Assembly: GCF_040544485.1 (NCBI RefSeq)
Contig: NZ_JBDZDV010000004.1
Location: 124,001-188,000 of the forward strand
Direction: 5' to 3'
Length of the DNA stretch: 64,000 nt
Origin: Lacicoccus halitifaciens
GTDB lineage: Bacteria > Bacillota > Bacilli > Staphylococcales > Salinicoccaceae
Shown in pieces: positions 49,759 through 59,327 of the stretch (within the stretch, counting starts at the first letter, position 1; every line of letters begins with the position of its first letter). The translations under genes and the position numbers were made by a program. Below the pieces are notes generated by a model, which was given only the letters and a program-made list of their open reading frames with translations, was not told the origin of the DNA and did not search any database.

Positions 49759-52722
49759 ATGGCACAAATCGGAACAGAGACAGTTGAGATTACGCTGAAC
49801 GGCACGGATGTCACTGCACCCAAGCAGGCAAGCCTGCTGAAATATCTTGAATCCAAAGATATCGACATACCCAGCTTATGTTACCATCCGAGCCTCGGTG
49901 CAATTGAAACGTGTGATACTTGTATAGTGAAAGTCAACGGCGAATTTGTACGTTCATGCTCAACGGAATTGAAAAATGGTGATGTTGTTGAAACCTACGG
50001 AAGTGAAGTGCACGAAGCCCAGCTGATCGCAATGGACCGGGTGATGGGCAACCATGAACTTTATTGTACGGTGTGTGACTTTAATAACGGCAACTGTGAG
50101 ATACATAATACAGTCAAGGAAATGCGGATTGACCATCAGGAGTCGCCCCACAGCCCGAAAGGCCATGAAATACAGAGGAATGCTTTCTACCGCTATGACC
50201 CGGATCAGTGTATACTGTGCGGGCGATGCGTTGAAGCATGCCAGGATCTGCAGGTCAATGAGACGCTGCTGATCGACTGGACGCTCGAACGGCCGAAAGT
50301 CATCTGGGACCATGGCACGACAATAGACGAGTCTTCATGCGTCAACTGCGGACACTGTTCAACGGTATGTCCTTGTAACGCGATGATGGAAGTCGGAATG
50401 GAAGGGGAAGCCGGTTATCTGACGGGGCTTCTGAAAGATTCATTCAGACCGGCCGTCAATGTCACCAAAGAAGTCGAAACGGGCTACAACTCCCTTATGG
50501 TCGTATCTGATGTGGAAGCGGAGATGCGGGAGGACCGCATCGAGAAGACCAAGACGGTATGTACCTACTGCGGTGTCGGATGTTCATTCGATGTATGGAC
50601 GAAGGGCCGCGAGATACTGAAAGTCGAACCCCGGGAAGAGGCGCCTGCCAACGGCATCTCCACCTGTGTGAAAGGTAAATTCGGCTGGGATTTCGTCAAC
50701 AGCGAAGAAAGGCTGACCAAACCGCTGATCCGGAAAGGCGACAGCTTCGTCGAATCCACATGGGAGGAAGCTCTGGACCTGATAGAGTCCAAGTTCAAAG
50801 ATAAGATCAAGGAGAAAGGCCCGGATAAGCTGGCATTCATTTCTTCCTCAAAATGTACAAATGAGGAATCATATCTGATGCAGAAGCTGGCACGCAGCGT
50901 CGTCGGTACAAACAACATCGACAACTGTTCAAGATACTGCCAGTCTCCTGCGACGATGGGGCTGTGGAGGACGGTCGGACACGGCGGCGACTCGGGAAGC
51001 ATCACGGATATTGCACAGTCCGAACTGGTCATTTCCATCGGTTCGAACACTGCAGAATCCCATCCGGTGCTTGCCACACGCGTGAAGCGCGCCCAAAAGC
51101 TGCACGGACAGAAAGTGATCGTCAGTGATCTGCGCAGAAACGAGCTGGCCGCAAGAGCCGACCTCTTCGTTCAGCCGAACCCGAGTACGGATTTGATCTG
51201 GCTTTCCGGCGTGACCAAATATATCATCGACCAGGGCTGGCATGATGAAAGATTCATCACAGAGCACGTCAATGATTTCGATGAGTACTACAAGACGCTT
51301 GAAAAATACACTTTGGACTACACTTCGGAAATGACCGGCATGTCCAAAGAGGAACTGATTGAAATTGCAGAATCCATCCATAAGGCAAAAACGACATGTA
51401 TCCTTTGGGCAATGGGCGTGACGCAGAAGCAGGGCGGCAGTGATACGAGCACGGCAATTTCAAACCTGCTGCTCGCGACAGGAAACTACATGAAGCCGGG
51501 CGCAGGTGCATATCCGCTGCGCGGCCACAACAACGTCCAGGGCGCAAGTGACTTCGGCAGCATGCCGGACCGCTTCCCGGGCTACGAATTCGTAACGGAT
51601 GATGAAGTAAGAGCCCGTTATGAAAAAGGCTGGGGGACAGAGCTCCCGAGAGAACCGGGCCTGAACAACCATGAAATGGTCGATTACATCCATGATGGCA
51701 ACCTGGATATGCTCTACTTGAAAGGCGAGGAGATGGGCATCGTCGATTCGAACATCAACTATGTGCAGGCAGCCTTTGAAAAGCTTGAGTTCTTCGTCGT
51801 ACAGGATATCTTCTTCTCGAAAACATGTGAATTTGCGGATGTCGTACTTCCGGCGAGCCCGAGCTTTGAGAAAGACGGCACTTTCGTGAATACTGAGCGC
51901 AGGTTCCAGCGACTGTACCAGGTGTTTGAACCGCTTGAAGGCAGCAAGCCGGACTGGCAGATCATCATGGAAATCGCCAATCGCCTCGGCGCAGGATGGG
52001 ACTATGAACATCCGGCCGAAATCATGAATGAGGCGGCATCACTCGCACCGCTGTTCGCAGGCGTCAGCTATGACCGCCTGGAAGGTTACGACAGCCTTCA
52101 GTGGCCGGTGAATGCCGATGGCACTGACACACCTTTACTGTTCACGGAAGGATTCCCGTTCCCTGACGGTAAGGCGCGTTTCTATCCGGTTGAATGGACT
52201 GAGCCTGTGGAGTTCGGCGAGGAATATGACATCCATGTCAACAACGGCCGTCTGCTTGAGCATTTCCACGAAGGCAATATGACTTACAAATCCGAGGGCA
52301 TCACGATGAAGACGCCGGAAGTGTTCCTTGAAGTGTCGCATGAGCTGGCCGAGGAACGCGGTATTGAAGACGGTTCATTCGTGCGCCTGACTTCACCTTA
52401 CGGCAGCGTCAAAGTTAAAGCGCTCGTCACCGACCGTGTATACGGCAAACAGGTCTATCTGCCGATGAACGATTCGGGGGATGGTGCAATCAACAAGCTC
52501 ACAAGCTCCTATGCAGATAAGGACACGGATACACCGGCGTATAAAGAAGCTTCAGCGAAGCTTGAAGTGCTCGGGGAGAAGGGCACGAGTCCAATGCCTA
52601 AAATCAACCACAGGTACGGCAATCCGCAGCCGCAGATCGGTGTCGGCGTCGAACAGAAATGGGCACGTGCGGACTACATTTTCCCTGGTGATCTGGTCAA
52701 AGAAAGAAGGTCGAAAAAATAA
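49759..52722 (+). CDS. fdhA: Formate dehydrogenase, molybdopterin (bis-MGD) alpha subunit, NuoG-like N-terminal fusion
   Basis: A 987-residue soluble oxidoreductase. Order: a 2Fe-2S domain (Cys41, 52, 55, 67), an HCx-type cluster region, two 4Fe-4S ferredoxin motifs (CILCGRCVEAC, CVNCGHCSTVCPCNA), the 4Fe-4S site of the molybdopterin domain (CTYCGVGCSFDV ... CVKGKFGW), the molybdenum ligand Cys in NCSRYCQSPATMG, and a C-terminal MGD-binding domain (MKTPEVFLEVSHELAEERGI). It oxidises formate to CO2. The sequence matches staphylococcal FdhA and Bacillus YrhE/YjgC. No separate electron-acceptor subunit is adjacent apart from the next gene. Confidence 0.94.
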   Translation: MAQIGTETVEITLNGTDVTAPKQASLLKYLESKDIDIPSLCYHPSLGAIETCDTCIVKVNGEFVRSCSTELKNGDVVETYGSEVHEAQLIAMDRVMGNHELYCTVCDFNNGNCEIHNTVKEMRIDHQESPHSPKGHEIQRNAFYRYDPDQCILCGRCVEACQDLQVNETLLIDWTLERPKVIWDHGTTIDESSCVNCGHCSTVCPCNAMMEVGMEGEAGYLTGLLKDSFRPAVNVTKEVETGYNSLMVVSDVEAEMREDRIEKTKTVCTYCGVGCSFDVWTKGREILKVEPREEAPANGISTCVKGKFGWDFVNSEERLTKPLIRKGDSFVESTWEEALDLIESKFKDKIKEKGPDKLAFISSSKCTNEESYLMQKLARSVVGTNNIDNCSRYCQSPATMGLWRTVGHGGDSGSITDIAQSELVISIGSNTAESHPVLATRVKRAQKLHGQKVIVSDLRRNELAARADLFVQPNPSTDLIWLSGVTKYIIDQGWHDERFITEHVNDFDEYYKTLEKYTLDYTSEMTGMSKEELIEIAESIHKAKTTCILWAMGVTQKQGGSDTSTAISNLLLATGNYMKPGAGAYPLRGHNNVQGASDFGSMPDRFPGYEFVTDDEVRARYEKGWGTELPREPGLNNHEMVDYIHDGNLDMLYLKGEEMGIVDSNINYVQAAFEKLEFFVVQDIFFSKTCEFADVVLPASPSFEKDGTFVNTERRFQRLYQVFEPLEGSKPDWQIIMEIANRLGAGWDYEHPAEIMNEAASLAPLFAGVSYDRLEGYDSLQWPVNADGTDTPLLFTEGFPFPDGKARFYPVEWTEPVEFGEEYDIHVNNGRLLEHFHEGNMTYKSEGITMKTPEVFLEVSHELAEERGIEDGSFVRLTSPYGSVKVKALVTDRVYGKQVYLPMNDSGDGAINKLTSSYADKDTDTPAYKEASAKLEVLGEKGTSPMPKINHRYGNPQPQIGVGVEQKWARADYIFPGDLVKERRSKK

Positions 52723-53396
52723 TGGCGAAACAGACGAAAGTCATACACAAGATGAAAATCGACCCTGAAGTGCAGCGCCAGCGCGAGTTAAAGGAACTTG
52801 AAAATCTGCTCGTCGAAAACCGCGAGCTGCTTGAGAAGCTCTTTGATATTTTAAATAAGCTTGAAGACCATGAAGTGTTGAACATGGTGAAGGGCGGACT
52901 CGCTGAAAGTGATGATATACTTTACAGGATTTTGACCGCAGTCGAGTCGTCCAGCGCCAGCAAATCCATCAAAAATGCCTTGCTGATGACCCAGATGCTC
53001 GGCAGGATCAATATGTCCGAACTCGAACCCGTCATATTGAAGCTGAACAACAGTGTGGAAATTGCCTCGGAATATGAATACAGGAACAGGGGCAAAGGCT
53101 GGTTCGGTCTCATCAAAACAATTAGAGATCCGCAGTTCATTGAAGGCATCAATGTCCTCACCCAGTTCGTGAAAGGATTTGGGGAGAATGCGGACGACCT
53201 CAAGAAGAAGTTCAAAGTGGAGGACTCCATTTCCACGATGAGTGATAAAGCCGAAGGTTATGAATTGGCGAAAGACGACCCTAAAGTCGATAACAAAAAG
53301 TCAGGGTCATTTAAGAAGACCGCGGCCATCGCGGCAGGGACAGGTGTCCTTAGTGTTGCCGCAATCGCAGTACCGGCTTTATTCTCTAAAAAATGA
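52722..53396 (+). CDS. DUF1641 protein, formate dehydrogenase partner (YrhD/YjgD-like)
   Basis: A 224-residue protein with the DUF1641 domain (about 30-150: LEKLFDILNKLEDHEVLNMVKGGLAESDDILYRIL ... TQMLGRINMSELEPVILKLN). It shares one base with the fdhA stop (TAATG), so translation is coupled. The C terminus has a basic stretch and a hydrophobic segment (AAIAAGTGVLSVAAIAVPALF) that could anchor the dehydrogenase to the membrane. Bacillus and Staphylococcus keep this pairing; the biochemical function is not established. Confidence 0.88.
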   Translation: MAKQTKVIHKMKIDPEVQRQRELKELENLLVENRELLEKLFDILNKLEDHEVLNMVKGGLAESDDILYRILTAVESSSASKSIKNALLMTQMLGRINMSELEPVILKLNNSVEIASEYEYRNRGKGWFGLIKTIRDPQFIEGINVLTQFVKGFGENADDLKKKFKVEDSISTMSDKAEGYELAKDDPKVDNKKSGSFKKTAAIAAGTGVLSVAAIAVPALFSKK

Positions 53397-53404
53397 AGAG
53401 TGTG

Positions 53405-53436
53405 AAAAACCATGGACCGCGGGTCCATGGTTTTTT
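53405..53436 (+). terminator. Terminator after the formate dehydrogenase operon
   Basis: AAAAACCATGGACCC and GGGTCCATGGTTTTTT pair around two bases. Confidence 0.9.
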
Positions 53437-53529
53437 ATTATCACTACAGGTCAGATTAATTGAGAATCGTTATCAGTTGGTGTATATTAGTGGATAATGA
53501 ATATATTATTGACTGGGAGCATGAGATAA

Positions 53530-54237
53530 ATGAAAATCTATTGGACGAAAATTGCTGATGTGATAGAGGAAACCCCGGAAACGAAGACGTATATACTGGA
53601 ATGCCCTGAAGATTTTACATGGGAAGAAGGCGCCCATACCCACCTCGCACTGGAAGGATTCAATGCCGGAGAACGTCCGAACAGGCATTTGATCCGTCAC
53701 ATGTCGATATGTACACTGCCTGGTGAAAAGGCCATCGGCATCACCACAAGGATCAGACCCCAGCGCTCCGAATTCAAGCAGCGTCTGGATGACCTGCCGA
53801 TCGGCAGTCAAGTGGCTTTATTCAAGACACATTCCAACGTGCCGCTGAGAAGGGAAGAGAGACCTGTGTACCTGCTGTCATCAGGTGTCGGGCTTGCGAC
53901 TTTCAGGCCGCTTGTCCTGGACTTCTTCGATAACCCGGATAAAGTGAAGAAAGTCCATTCAGTGAACATCGACTCTTCCAGGAATTATTTATATCCGGAC
54001 CTCTTTGTGCCGGACGAGGCGAAGCGGTTCCTGTCTGAATTCCTCGACAACCGGATGGAGTATTATGAAAAGGTCAGAAGACTCGCTGAAGACGAAGAAG
54101 GCCTGTTCTACATCGTCGGCAGTGATGAGTTCCTCTCCGAAAATATCAAAATCCTCTGCGAAGCCGGGATCGCGCCGGAGCAGATCATGCTTGATAAACA
54201 CCCTGACAGGAAGCGGGCAATGATCGAATACTGTTAA
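53530..54237 (+). CDS. Ferredoxin-reductase-like FAD-binding oxidoreductase
   Basis: A 235-residue flavoprotein of the ferredoxin-NADP reductase fold without an iron-sulfur domain. The FAD barrel carries RHMSICTLPGEKAIGITTRIR; the nucleotide domain starts at VYLLSSGVGLATFRPLVLDF and ends with FYIVGSDEFLSENIKILCEAGI, EQIMLDKHPDRK. It would move electrons between NAD(P)H and an unknown carrier. Its place after the fdh operon suggests, but does not prove, a role with formate dehydrogenase; it has its own promoter region and terminator. Confidence 0.85.
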   Translation: MKIYWTKIADVIEETPETKTYILECPEDFTWEEGAHTHLALEGFNAGERPNRHLIRHMSICTLPGEKAIGITTRIRPQRSEFKQRLDDLPIGSQVALFKTHSNVPLRREERPVYLLSSGVGLATFRPLVLDFFDNPDKVKKVHSVNIDSSRNYLYPDLFVPDEAKRFLSEFLDNRMEYYEKVRRLAEDEEGLFYIVGSDEFLSENIKILCEAGIAPEQIMLDKHPDRKRAMIEYC

Positions 54238-54244
54238 AGAAAAG

Positions 54245-54280
54245 CCGTATCAGCTTAAGAAGAGCTGATACGGTATTTTT
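54245..54280 (+). terminator. Terminator after the flavin reductase gene
   Basis: CCGTATCAGCT pairs with AGCTGATACGG, followed by TATTTTT. It lies just ahead of the repeat array. Confidence 0.88.
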
Positions 54281-54289
54281 ATGCTGAAT

Positions 54290-54545
54290 CTTGCGATTCC
54301 AGGTCTGTATTTCGCAACTTCCGGCGCTCTTCAGGCTGGACCTTGCGATTCTGCACCTGGATTTCGTAACTTCCGGCGCTGTTCAGGCTGGACCTTGCGA
54401 TTCTGCACCCGGATTTCGTAACTTCCGGCGCTGTTCAGGCTGCACCTTGCGATTCTGCACCCGGATTTCGCAACTTCCGGCGCTCTTCAGGCTGCACCTT
54501 GCGATTCTGCACCCGGATTTCGCAACCTTTGCCACTTTTCAGGCC
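54290..54545. repeat. 52-bp tandem repeat array, about five copies
   Basis: Units begin with CTTGCGATTC at 54290, 54342, 54394, 54446 and 54498, a strict 52-bp period. Each unit holds an imperfect dyad, TTGCGA followed about 15 bases later by TCGCAA or TCGTAA, then the block CTTCCGGCGCT and TTCAGGCTG. The first and last copies are the most diverged. It lies between a terminator and the convergent FUSC-like gene. The period is not a multiple of three, so it is not coding. Related in pattern to the array at 46828. Confidence 0.9.
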
Positions 54546-54552
54546 AACCGGC

Positions 54553-55554
54553 CTATACAGAGGCTTCCTTCTTGTTTGTGACCTCGGTCGTCCTGTCATG
54601 GTTGATCAATGTCCTGAATAGGATGATGATTTCATTGAGCACATGGGCTTTGAATATCTCATCTTCATCAAGCTCCAGTATGCATTCATGCAGTTCTTCA
54701 AGTACGGGGTGTTCAATATCCATCTCTGACATGTCCTCCTTGATGAGGGGCAGGACTTTCTCCATCACTTCCTGCTCTTTTGGGCTGAATTTCATTTTCA
54801 GGTTGCGGGGAATATATATCATGTTGCCGACATAGGTCAAATAGATTTTGACGAACTGCAGTTCTTTCCGGATGTCATTCAGATGCCGCAAACCTTCTTC
54901 ATTCGAACGGTGATAGCTGTACTCATCATGCTGGTACTGAAGCAGCTGCTCGGCTTCCGCCATCGTCTTCTGTATTTCCTTATATTTTTTATCCGATTTT
55001 GCGGATTGGAGTTTCCCGTCGACCAATTCTTCCACGCGTCTGTGGAACAGCTGCTGTATGTCCTTTTTCGATGTCGTGGCGAGTGCTTTTATCCTGTCGA
55101 TATATTCGGGCGGCAGGATGAGATAATTGATCACTGTGCTTGTGGTCAGCCCGATTGTGGTCGTCGCAAGCCTTGTGAGGAAATGATATGCATATTCATC
55201 CTGGATGGACGGAATCATAGCGACAGCCGTGATTGCTGCAACCAGTACGCCGTCGTAAAGCTTCAGCCGGTATGTAATCCATATGGTCAGGGTGGCGGCA
55301 AGCGCATAGGTCAGAGCCGTCTCACCAAAGAAATAAAGGGACATCACGGCAATGAACGCACCGATCACCGATGCCGGAAATCGTACATAAGCTTTTTTCA
55401 AAGAGGCTTTGGCAGTTGGTTCAATCGTGACTATCGCCGTGATCACCGCAAATATGGGTGACAGGTTGAGCCATATGCATATCAAGGCGGTGATGAATGT
55501 CGAAATGCCTGTCTTAATGATCCTTTCGCCGAATATTTTTTTAAATGAAAACAT
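54553..55554 (-). CDS. Aromatic acid exporter / FUSC-like membrane protein (ArAE_1)
   Basis: A 333-residue protein with six to seven membrane spans in the first 170 residues (IIKTGISTFITALICIWLNLSPIFAVITAIVTIEPTAKASLKKAYVRFPASVIGAFIAV) and a long helical cytosolic C-terminal domain. This is the ArAE_1/DUF939 type found in Bacillus YqjA-like proteins. The family is linked to export of aromatic carboxylates, but the substrate of this branch is unproven. Weak ribosome site. Monocistronic. Confidence 0.85.
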   Translation of the reverse strand: MFSFKKIFGERIIKTGISTFITALICIWLNLSPIFAVITAIVTIEPTAKASLKKAYVRFPASVIGAFIAVMSLYFFGETALTYALAATLTIWITYRLKLYDGVLVAAITAVAMIPSIQDEYAYHFLTRLATTTIGLTTSTVINYLILPPEYIDRIKALATTSKKDIQQLFHRRVEELVDGKLQSAKSDKKYKEIQKTMAEAEQLLQYQHDEYSYHRSNEEGLRHLNDIRKELQFVKIYLTYVGNMIYIPRNLKMKFSPKEQEVMEKVLPLIKEDMSEMDIEHPVLEELHECILELDEDEIFKAHVLNEIIILFRTLINHDRTTEVTNKKEASV

Positions 55555-55622
55555 TATACCGACTTCTTTCTATGTAATCTTCTGATGATTATACCAAATA
55601 TTCCGCCTTTAATGAATTTCAA

Positions 55623-55650
55623 CAAAAAAAGACCGGGCCTGGGCCCGGTC
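55623..55650 (-). terminator. Terminator after the SDR gene
   Basis: GACCGGGCC and GGCCCGGTC pair around two or three bases; on the minus strand T7 follows. Confidence 0.88.
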
Positions 55651-55664
55651 ATATGAGTATCCTG

Positions 55665-56405
55665 TTATTGTGCAGTGACACCGCCGTCTATGATGAGGCT
55701 GCTGCCGGTCATGAAGCTTGAATCATCGGATGCAAGGAAGAGGGCGGCTTTCGCCATTTCTTCAGCTTCACCTAGACGTTTCATCGGCGTCATTTCCCTC
55801 AACGGCTCTTTCTGCTCTTCAGGTATGATCGGTGTATCTATGAAGCCCGGGCATAATGCATTGACGCGGATGTTCTCCGCTGCATATTCGATGCCGAGCG
55901 ATCTCGTCAAGTTCACAACACCGCCTTTTGCTGCGTTATATGCTGCCGATCCCGCTGCACCGATCCATCCGTACATTGAGGCTGTGTTGACGATGACGCC
56001 GCCGTTTTCCTGTTCGCGCATCTGCTTGATCGCGTTCTGAGCAAATAGGAATACACCGTCAAGGTCGACATTGACCGTCTTACGGTATTCTTCATAAGTC
56101 ACTTCGTGCGTCGGCTTCGATGCACCGATTCCGGCATTGTTGAACAATACATCCACCCGGCCGAATTTCTCGATCGTTTTTGCGAAAACATTTTTTGCAT
56201 CTTCTTCGCTTGTCACGTCAGCCTGGACGAATACCGCTTCGTAGCCTTTCCCTTCCAATTCAGACACGACTTCCTGACCTTTCGACTCATCAAGGTCGAC
56301 CAGTACCAGTTTGGCGCCTTCCTCTGCAAACAGTTCGGCGGAAGCTTTGCCGATGCCTGAAATCCCGCCGGTGATCACTGTAACTTTATCCTGTAACTTT
56401 GCCAT
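55665..56405 (-). CDS. Short-chain dehydrogenase/reductase
   Basis: A 246-residue classical SDR. NAD(P)-binding motif TGGISGIGKASAE at 12-24, Asp36-37 region (LVDLDES) favouring NAD, NNAGIG, and catalytic Ser (NTASMYGW), Tyr-x3-Lys (YNAAKGG). The C terminus DDSSFMTGSSLIIDGGVTAQ is the usual substrate-loop end. Substrate not determinable; glucose or diacetyl-type reductases are similar. AAGGAGAG precedes the ATG. Monocistronic. Confidence 0.92.
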   Translation of the reverse strand: MAKLQDKVTVITGGISGIGKASAELFAEEGAKLVLVDLDESKGQEVVSELEGKGYEAVFVQADVTSEEDAKNVFAKTIEKFGRVDVLFNNAGIGASKPTHEVTYEEYRKTVNVDLDGVFLFAQNAIKQMREQENGGVIVNTASMYGWIGAAGSAAYNAAKGGVVNLTRSLGIEYAAENIRVNALCPGFIDTPIIPEEQKEPLREMTPMKRLGEAEEMAKAALFLASDDSSFMTGSSLIIDGGVTAQ

Positions 56406-56449
56406 GAAATCTCTCCTTATGACTTTATTGTTTTCTCACATTCATCTTA

Positions 56450-58396
56450 TCATGTCTCAGGTTCCATCCGGCCGGAAACGCTCACATCCCTCACGCCCTC
56501 ACCGTGGATGCTGTCTTTGTAATTCAACAGTCTGAGGCCGTTCAATATGACGAGTATCGTTGACCCTTCATGTCCAAGTACACCGATCGGCAGGTTGATG
56601 ACCTGAAGGATGTTTGCAAAGATCAGAAGCAGTACGACAGACAGGGCAAAGACGATATTGAAGACGATGATATTTTTCATCTTCCTTGACAGCCCGAGCG
56701 CAAAAGGTATCTGTTTCAGGTCATCCTGGACCAGCACGACATCCGCCATCTCCATTGCGATATCAGTGCCGCTGCCCATTGCGAAGCCCACATCGGCAAG
56801 TGCAAGCGCGGGTGCATCATTGATGCCGTCGCCGACCATACCGACCGTGCCGTATTTTTCACGCAGCTCTTCGAGCCGTTCCGTCTTTTCATCAGGCATA
56901 TGGTTCGCATGCACTTCTTTGATGCCCACCTTCGCAGCGATATATTCGGCCGTTCGCTGGTTGTCGCCGCTGACCATGATGGTCTGGACCCCCATATTGT
57001 TCAACCTTTCGATCGCCATCCGGCTTTCCGGCTTAAGCCGGTCTTCCAGTGAGTAGTAGGCAAGGACTTCTTCATTCCTTGATACGAATATTACGGTGTT
57101 GCCCTGTTCTTCGAGCATTTCGGTCTTATGGGAGATGGCTGCACTGAGGCCGGCGTTTTCAGTAGCATATGTCCTCTTGCCGATTTTCCACACGTCACCA
57201 TTGTGCGTGACTGCAAATCCTTTACCCGTAATATCGGCAATATCATCCACTTCTATTTTCGGTGTCTCTTCAAGATATCTCAGGATTGCATTTGCGATGG
57301 GATGTGTAGAGCCGAATTCAGCAGCTTTCACCACTTCATCCACCATGTCCCTCACATCTTCATTGACATAGGCGGCATCAACGACTTCAGGTTTCCCGAC
57401 CGTCAACGTCCCGGTCTTATCAAAAATGATCGCTTTCAGCTGATTGACGTTATCGATGGCCTGGCCGCCCTTGAACACCATGCCTTTTTTGGCAGCCCTG
57501 CTGATCGCGGAAAGTGTCGCAGGAGCCGCACTCGCGACAAGCGCACATGGGGAAGCGACCGTGAGGAGGACCATCCCCCTGTAGAATGACTCTTCCATCG
57601 ACCAGCCGAGGAAGATGTAGACAGCCAGGATAAAGAGCGGCACACCGAGCAGTACCGCTTTGACGTAAGTATCCTCGATTCCCTCGATGAAACCCGCGGT
57701 CCTGGAAGGCTTGGACTGGGCTTCGTCCACAAGCCGGACGATCTTGGAGAATAAAGTATCCTCATCCTCGACAGACACCTCAATATCAATCAGTTCCCCC
57801 TCATTGATGGTGCCTCCGATCACTTCTGCGCCTCTGGTCTTCTCAACAGGCACGGATTCCCCGGTCACGCTCGCTTCGTTTATCACTCCGAAGTCCGCGG
57901 CCAGTGTACCGTCGATCGGTATCGTCGCCCCGCGGGGAACCTGGAGAATATCTCCTATTTTCAGTTCTTTTGTCGGTACGACATCGATTCCGCCATCCGC
58001 ATTGTATCTGCGGGCTTCCTCCGGGGTCAGATTCATCAGTTCGGATATCGCATTACGGCTTCTTTCCCGTGCCATGGCCTCCAGAGATCCGGCAAGGGAG
58101 AATATGAATATCAATAATGCAGCTTCCATCCAATAGCCGATCAAAGAGGCTCCGACAGCAGCAAGTATCATCAAAACATCGACATTCAGATGCTTATCAC
58201 GCAACAGCTCTATCAGTCCTGATTTCGCACTGTAGTACCCGCCGATTAGAAAGGCAAAAATGAAGATGAGAGAAGCGGCGGCCTCCATGTTGTTCCACGT
58301 GAAAATCAAGCCCAGGACAATTAAAATGCCGCTGAAGACCGTGTTCGTAAGTTCCCTGTGATTATTGGCCCACTTGAAAATATTGATGATGATCAC
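56450..58396 (-). CDS. P1B-4 type metal-exporting ATPase (SPC motif)
   Basis: A 648-residue P-type ATPase lacking any HMA domain. Phosphorylation site Asp326 (FDKTGTLTVG), actuator VTGES, hinge MVGDGINDAPAL. The ion motifs are Ser282-Pro-Cys (VASPCALVASA) and HEGST near the last spans (GHEGSTILVILNGLRLLN), the joint signature of P1B-4 pumps that export Fe(II) or Co(II), such as Bacillus PfeT and Listeria FrvA. Start is GTG 58396 with a weak site. No PerR or Fur box was found by eye upstream. A second metal pump besides that at 36.6 kb. Confidence 0.92.
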   Translation of the reverse strand: MIIINIFKWANNHRELTNTVFSGILIVLGLIFTWNNMEAAASLIFIFAFLIGGYYSAKSGLIELLRDKHLNVDVLMILAAVGASLIGYWMEAALLIFIFSLAGSLEAMARERSRNAISELMNLTPEEARRYNADGGIDVVPTKELKIGDILQVPRGATIPIDGTLAADFGVINEASVTGESVPVEKTRGAEVIGGTINEGELIDIEVSVEDEDTLFSKIVRLVDEAQSKPSRTAGFIEGIEDTYVKAVLLGVPLFILAVYIFLGWSMEESFYRGMVLLTVASPCALVASAAPATLSAISRAAKKGMVFKGGQAIDNVNQLKAIIFDKTGTLTVGKPEVVDAAYVNEDVRDMVDEVVKAAEFGSTHPIANAILRYLEETPKIEVDDIADITGKGFAVTHNGDVWKIGKRTYATENAGLSAAISHKTEMLEEQGNTVIFVSRNEEVLAYYSLEDRLKPESRMAIERLNNMGVQTIMVSGDNQRTAEYIAAKVGIKEVHANHMPDEKTERLEELREKYGTVGMVGDGINDAPALALADVGFAMGSGTDIAMEMADVVLVQDDLKQIPFALGLSRKMKNIIVFNIVFALSVVLLLIFANILQVINLPIGVLGHEGSTILVILNGLRLLNYKDSIHGEGVRDVSVSGRMEPET

Positions 58397-58555
58397 GCCT
58401 TTTTTAAAATGGTGTCCATTCCCGATTCACTTCAAGCGTACCATATTTTTGTAATTTTATACCGTCATTTTTTGACATTTTAAGCAATACTGAATGATGT
58501 ATGATGCGTATTTAAAAATCGGTATCACTGCTGATCATCTTCTTTACAACCAATG

Positions 58556-58590
58556 AAAAAAGCCGGATCCTCTTTGGAATCCGGCTCTTA
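58556..58590 (-). terminator. Terminator after the glutamine amidotransferase gene
   Basis: AGCCGGATT and AATCCGGCT form the stem (small mismatch inside); on the minus strand T6 follows. Confidence 0.82.
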
Positions 58591-58601
58591 TTCATTTTAT
58601 A

Positions 58602-59327
58602 TTAAACCTCATGTGCCTCGGGCACGGGCTGTTTGATCACAGCTTTGTAGTTTTCCATCAGGCTGTAGAGATACTTGCGTCCATCCTCAAACTTTTCATC
58701 ATTGATGATCTGTTTTTCAGTCTGGACGAGCACTTCTTCTTCCGGTTCATAAATCTGGTCCTTGGCTAAAAATTCTTCGATGCCCACCGGGGTGATTTCC
58801 GGGTGGAACTGCACTGCAAGGATATTGTCGTTCACGACGAAGCCCTGGTTATTGCAGTTTTGATTGTAGTACACCTTTTCAGCACGCTCCGGAATGGAGA
58901 AGAAATCCTGATGGTGCTGGAAGAGGCGGATCTCAGCCGGCAGTCCTTTCAGCAATGGATGCTGTCTGGCTTCTTCCACTTCATATATGGTATGCCAGCC
59001 GATCTCCATATGCGCCATCCGCCGGACCTCGCCGCCGAGTGCCTGTGATAAGATTTGAGCACCCAAACAGATTGCGAGGATGCTCTGCTTCTCATCCACG
59101 AGTTTCCTCAACCACTCTTCCTCTTCGACCACAAAAGGGTAGTTTTCAGGGTCATATGCCGTCTGGCGTCCGCCCAGTACAACGAGCAGATCGAATGTTT
59201 CATCCACCGGCAGCGGTTCACCTTCATAAATTTTGGCAGTCTTCACTTCATAATCATTTTCATTCGCCCAGTCTTCGATATAACCCAGCGGTAAAAGCGG
59301 GTCATGCTGAATCACTTGTATGATCAT
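58602..59327 (-). CDS. Class-I glutamine amidotransferase-like protein
   Basis: A 241-residue GATase1 protein of the GMP-synthase-like stand-alone type. Nucleophile Cys in ILAICLGAQILSQALGG, oxyanion loop LVVLGGRQTAYD, and His/Glu of the triad in VQFHPEITPVGIEEFL. It has no synthase domain, so it may hydrolyse gamma-glutamyl compounds. Two purine-rich AAGGAGG sites occur upstream; the nearer one fits the ATG at 59327. Monocistronic. Confidence 0.88.
   Translation of the reverse strand: MIIQVIQHDPLLPLGYIEDWANENDYEVKTAKIYEGEPLPVDETFDLLVVLGGRQTAYDPENYPFVVEEEEWLRKLVDEKQSILAICLGAQILSQALGGEVRRMAHMEIGWHTIYEVEEARQHPLLKGLPAEIRLFQHHQDFFSIPERAEKVYYNQNCNNQGFVVNDNILAVQFHPEITPVGIEEFLAKDQIYEPEEEVLVQTEKQIINDEKFEDGRKYLYSLMENYKAVIKQPVPEAHEV

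Noticed and set aside
46828..54545. CRISPR arrays at the two repeat regions
   Set aside because: Units are contiguous with no unique spacers of constant size, and no cas genes are present.
54291..54581. 96-codon open frame on the plus strand across the 52-bp repeats
   Set aside because: The repeat period is not a multiple of three, so each copy is read in a different frame; no ribosome site. It is a by-product of the repeats.
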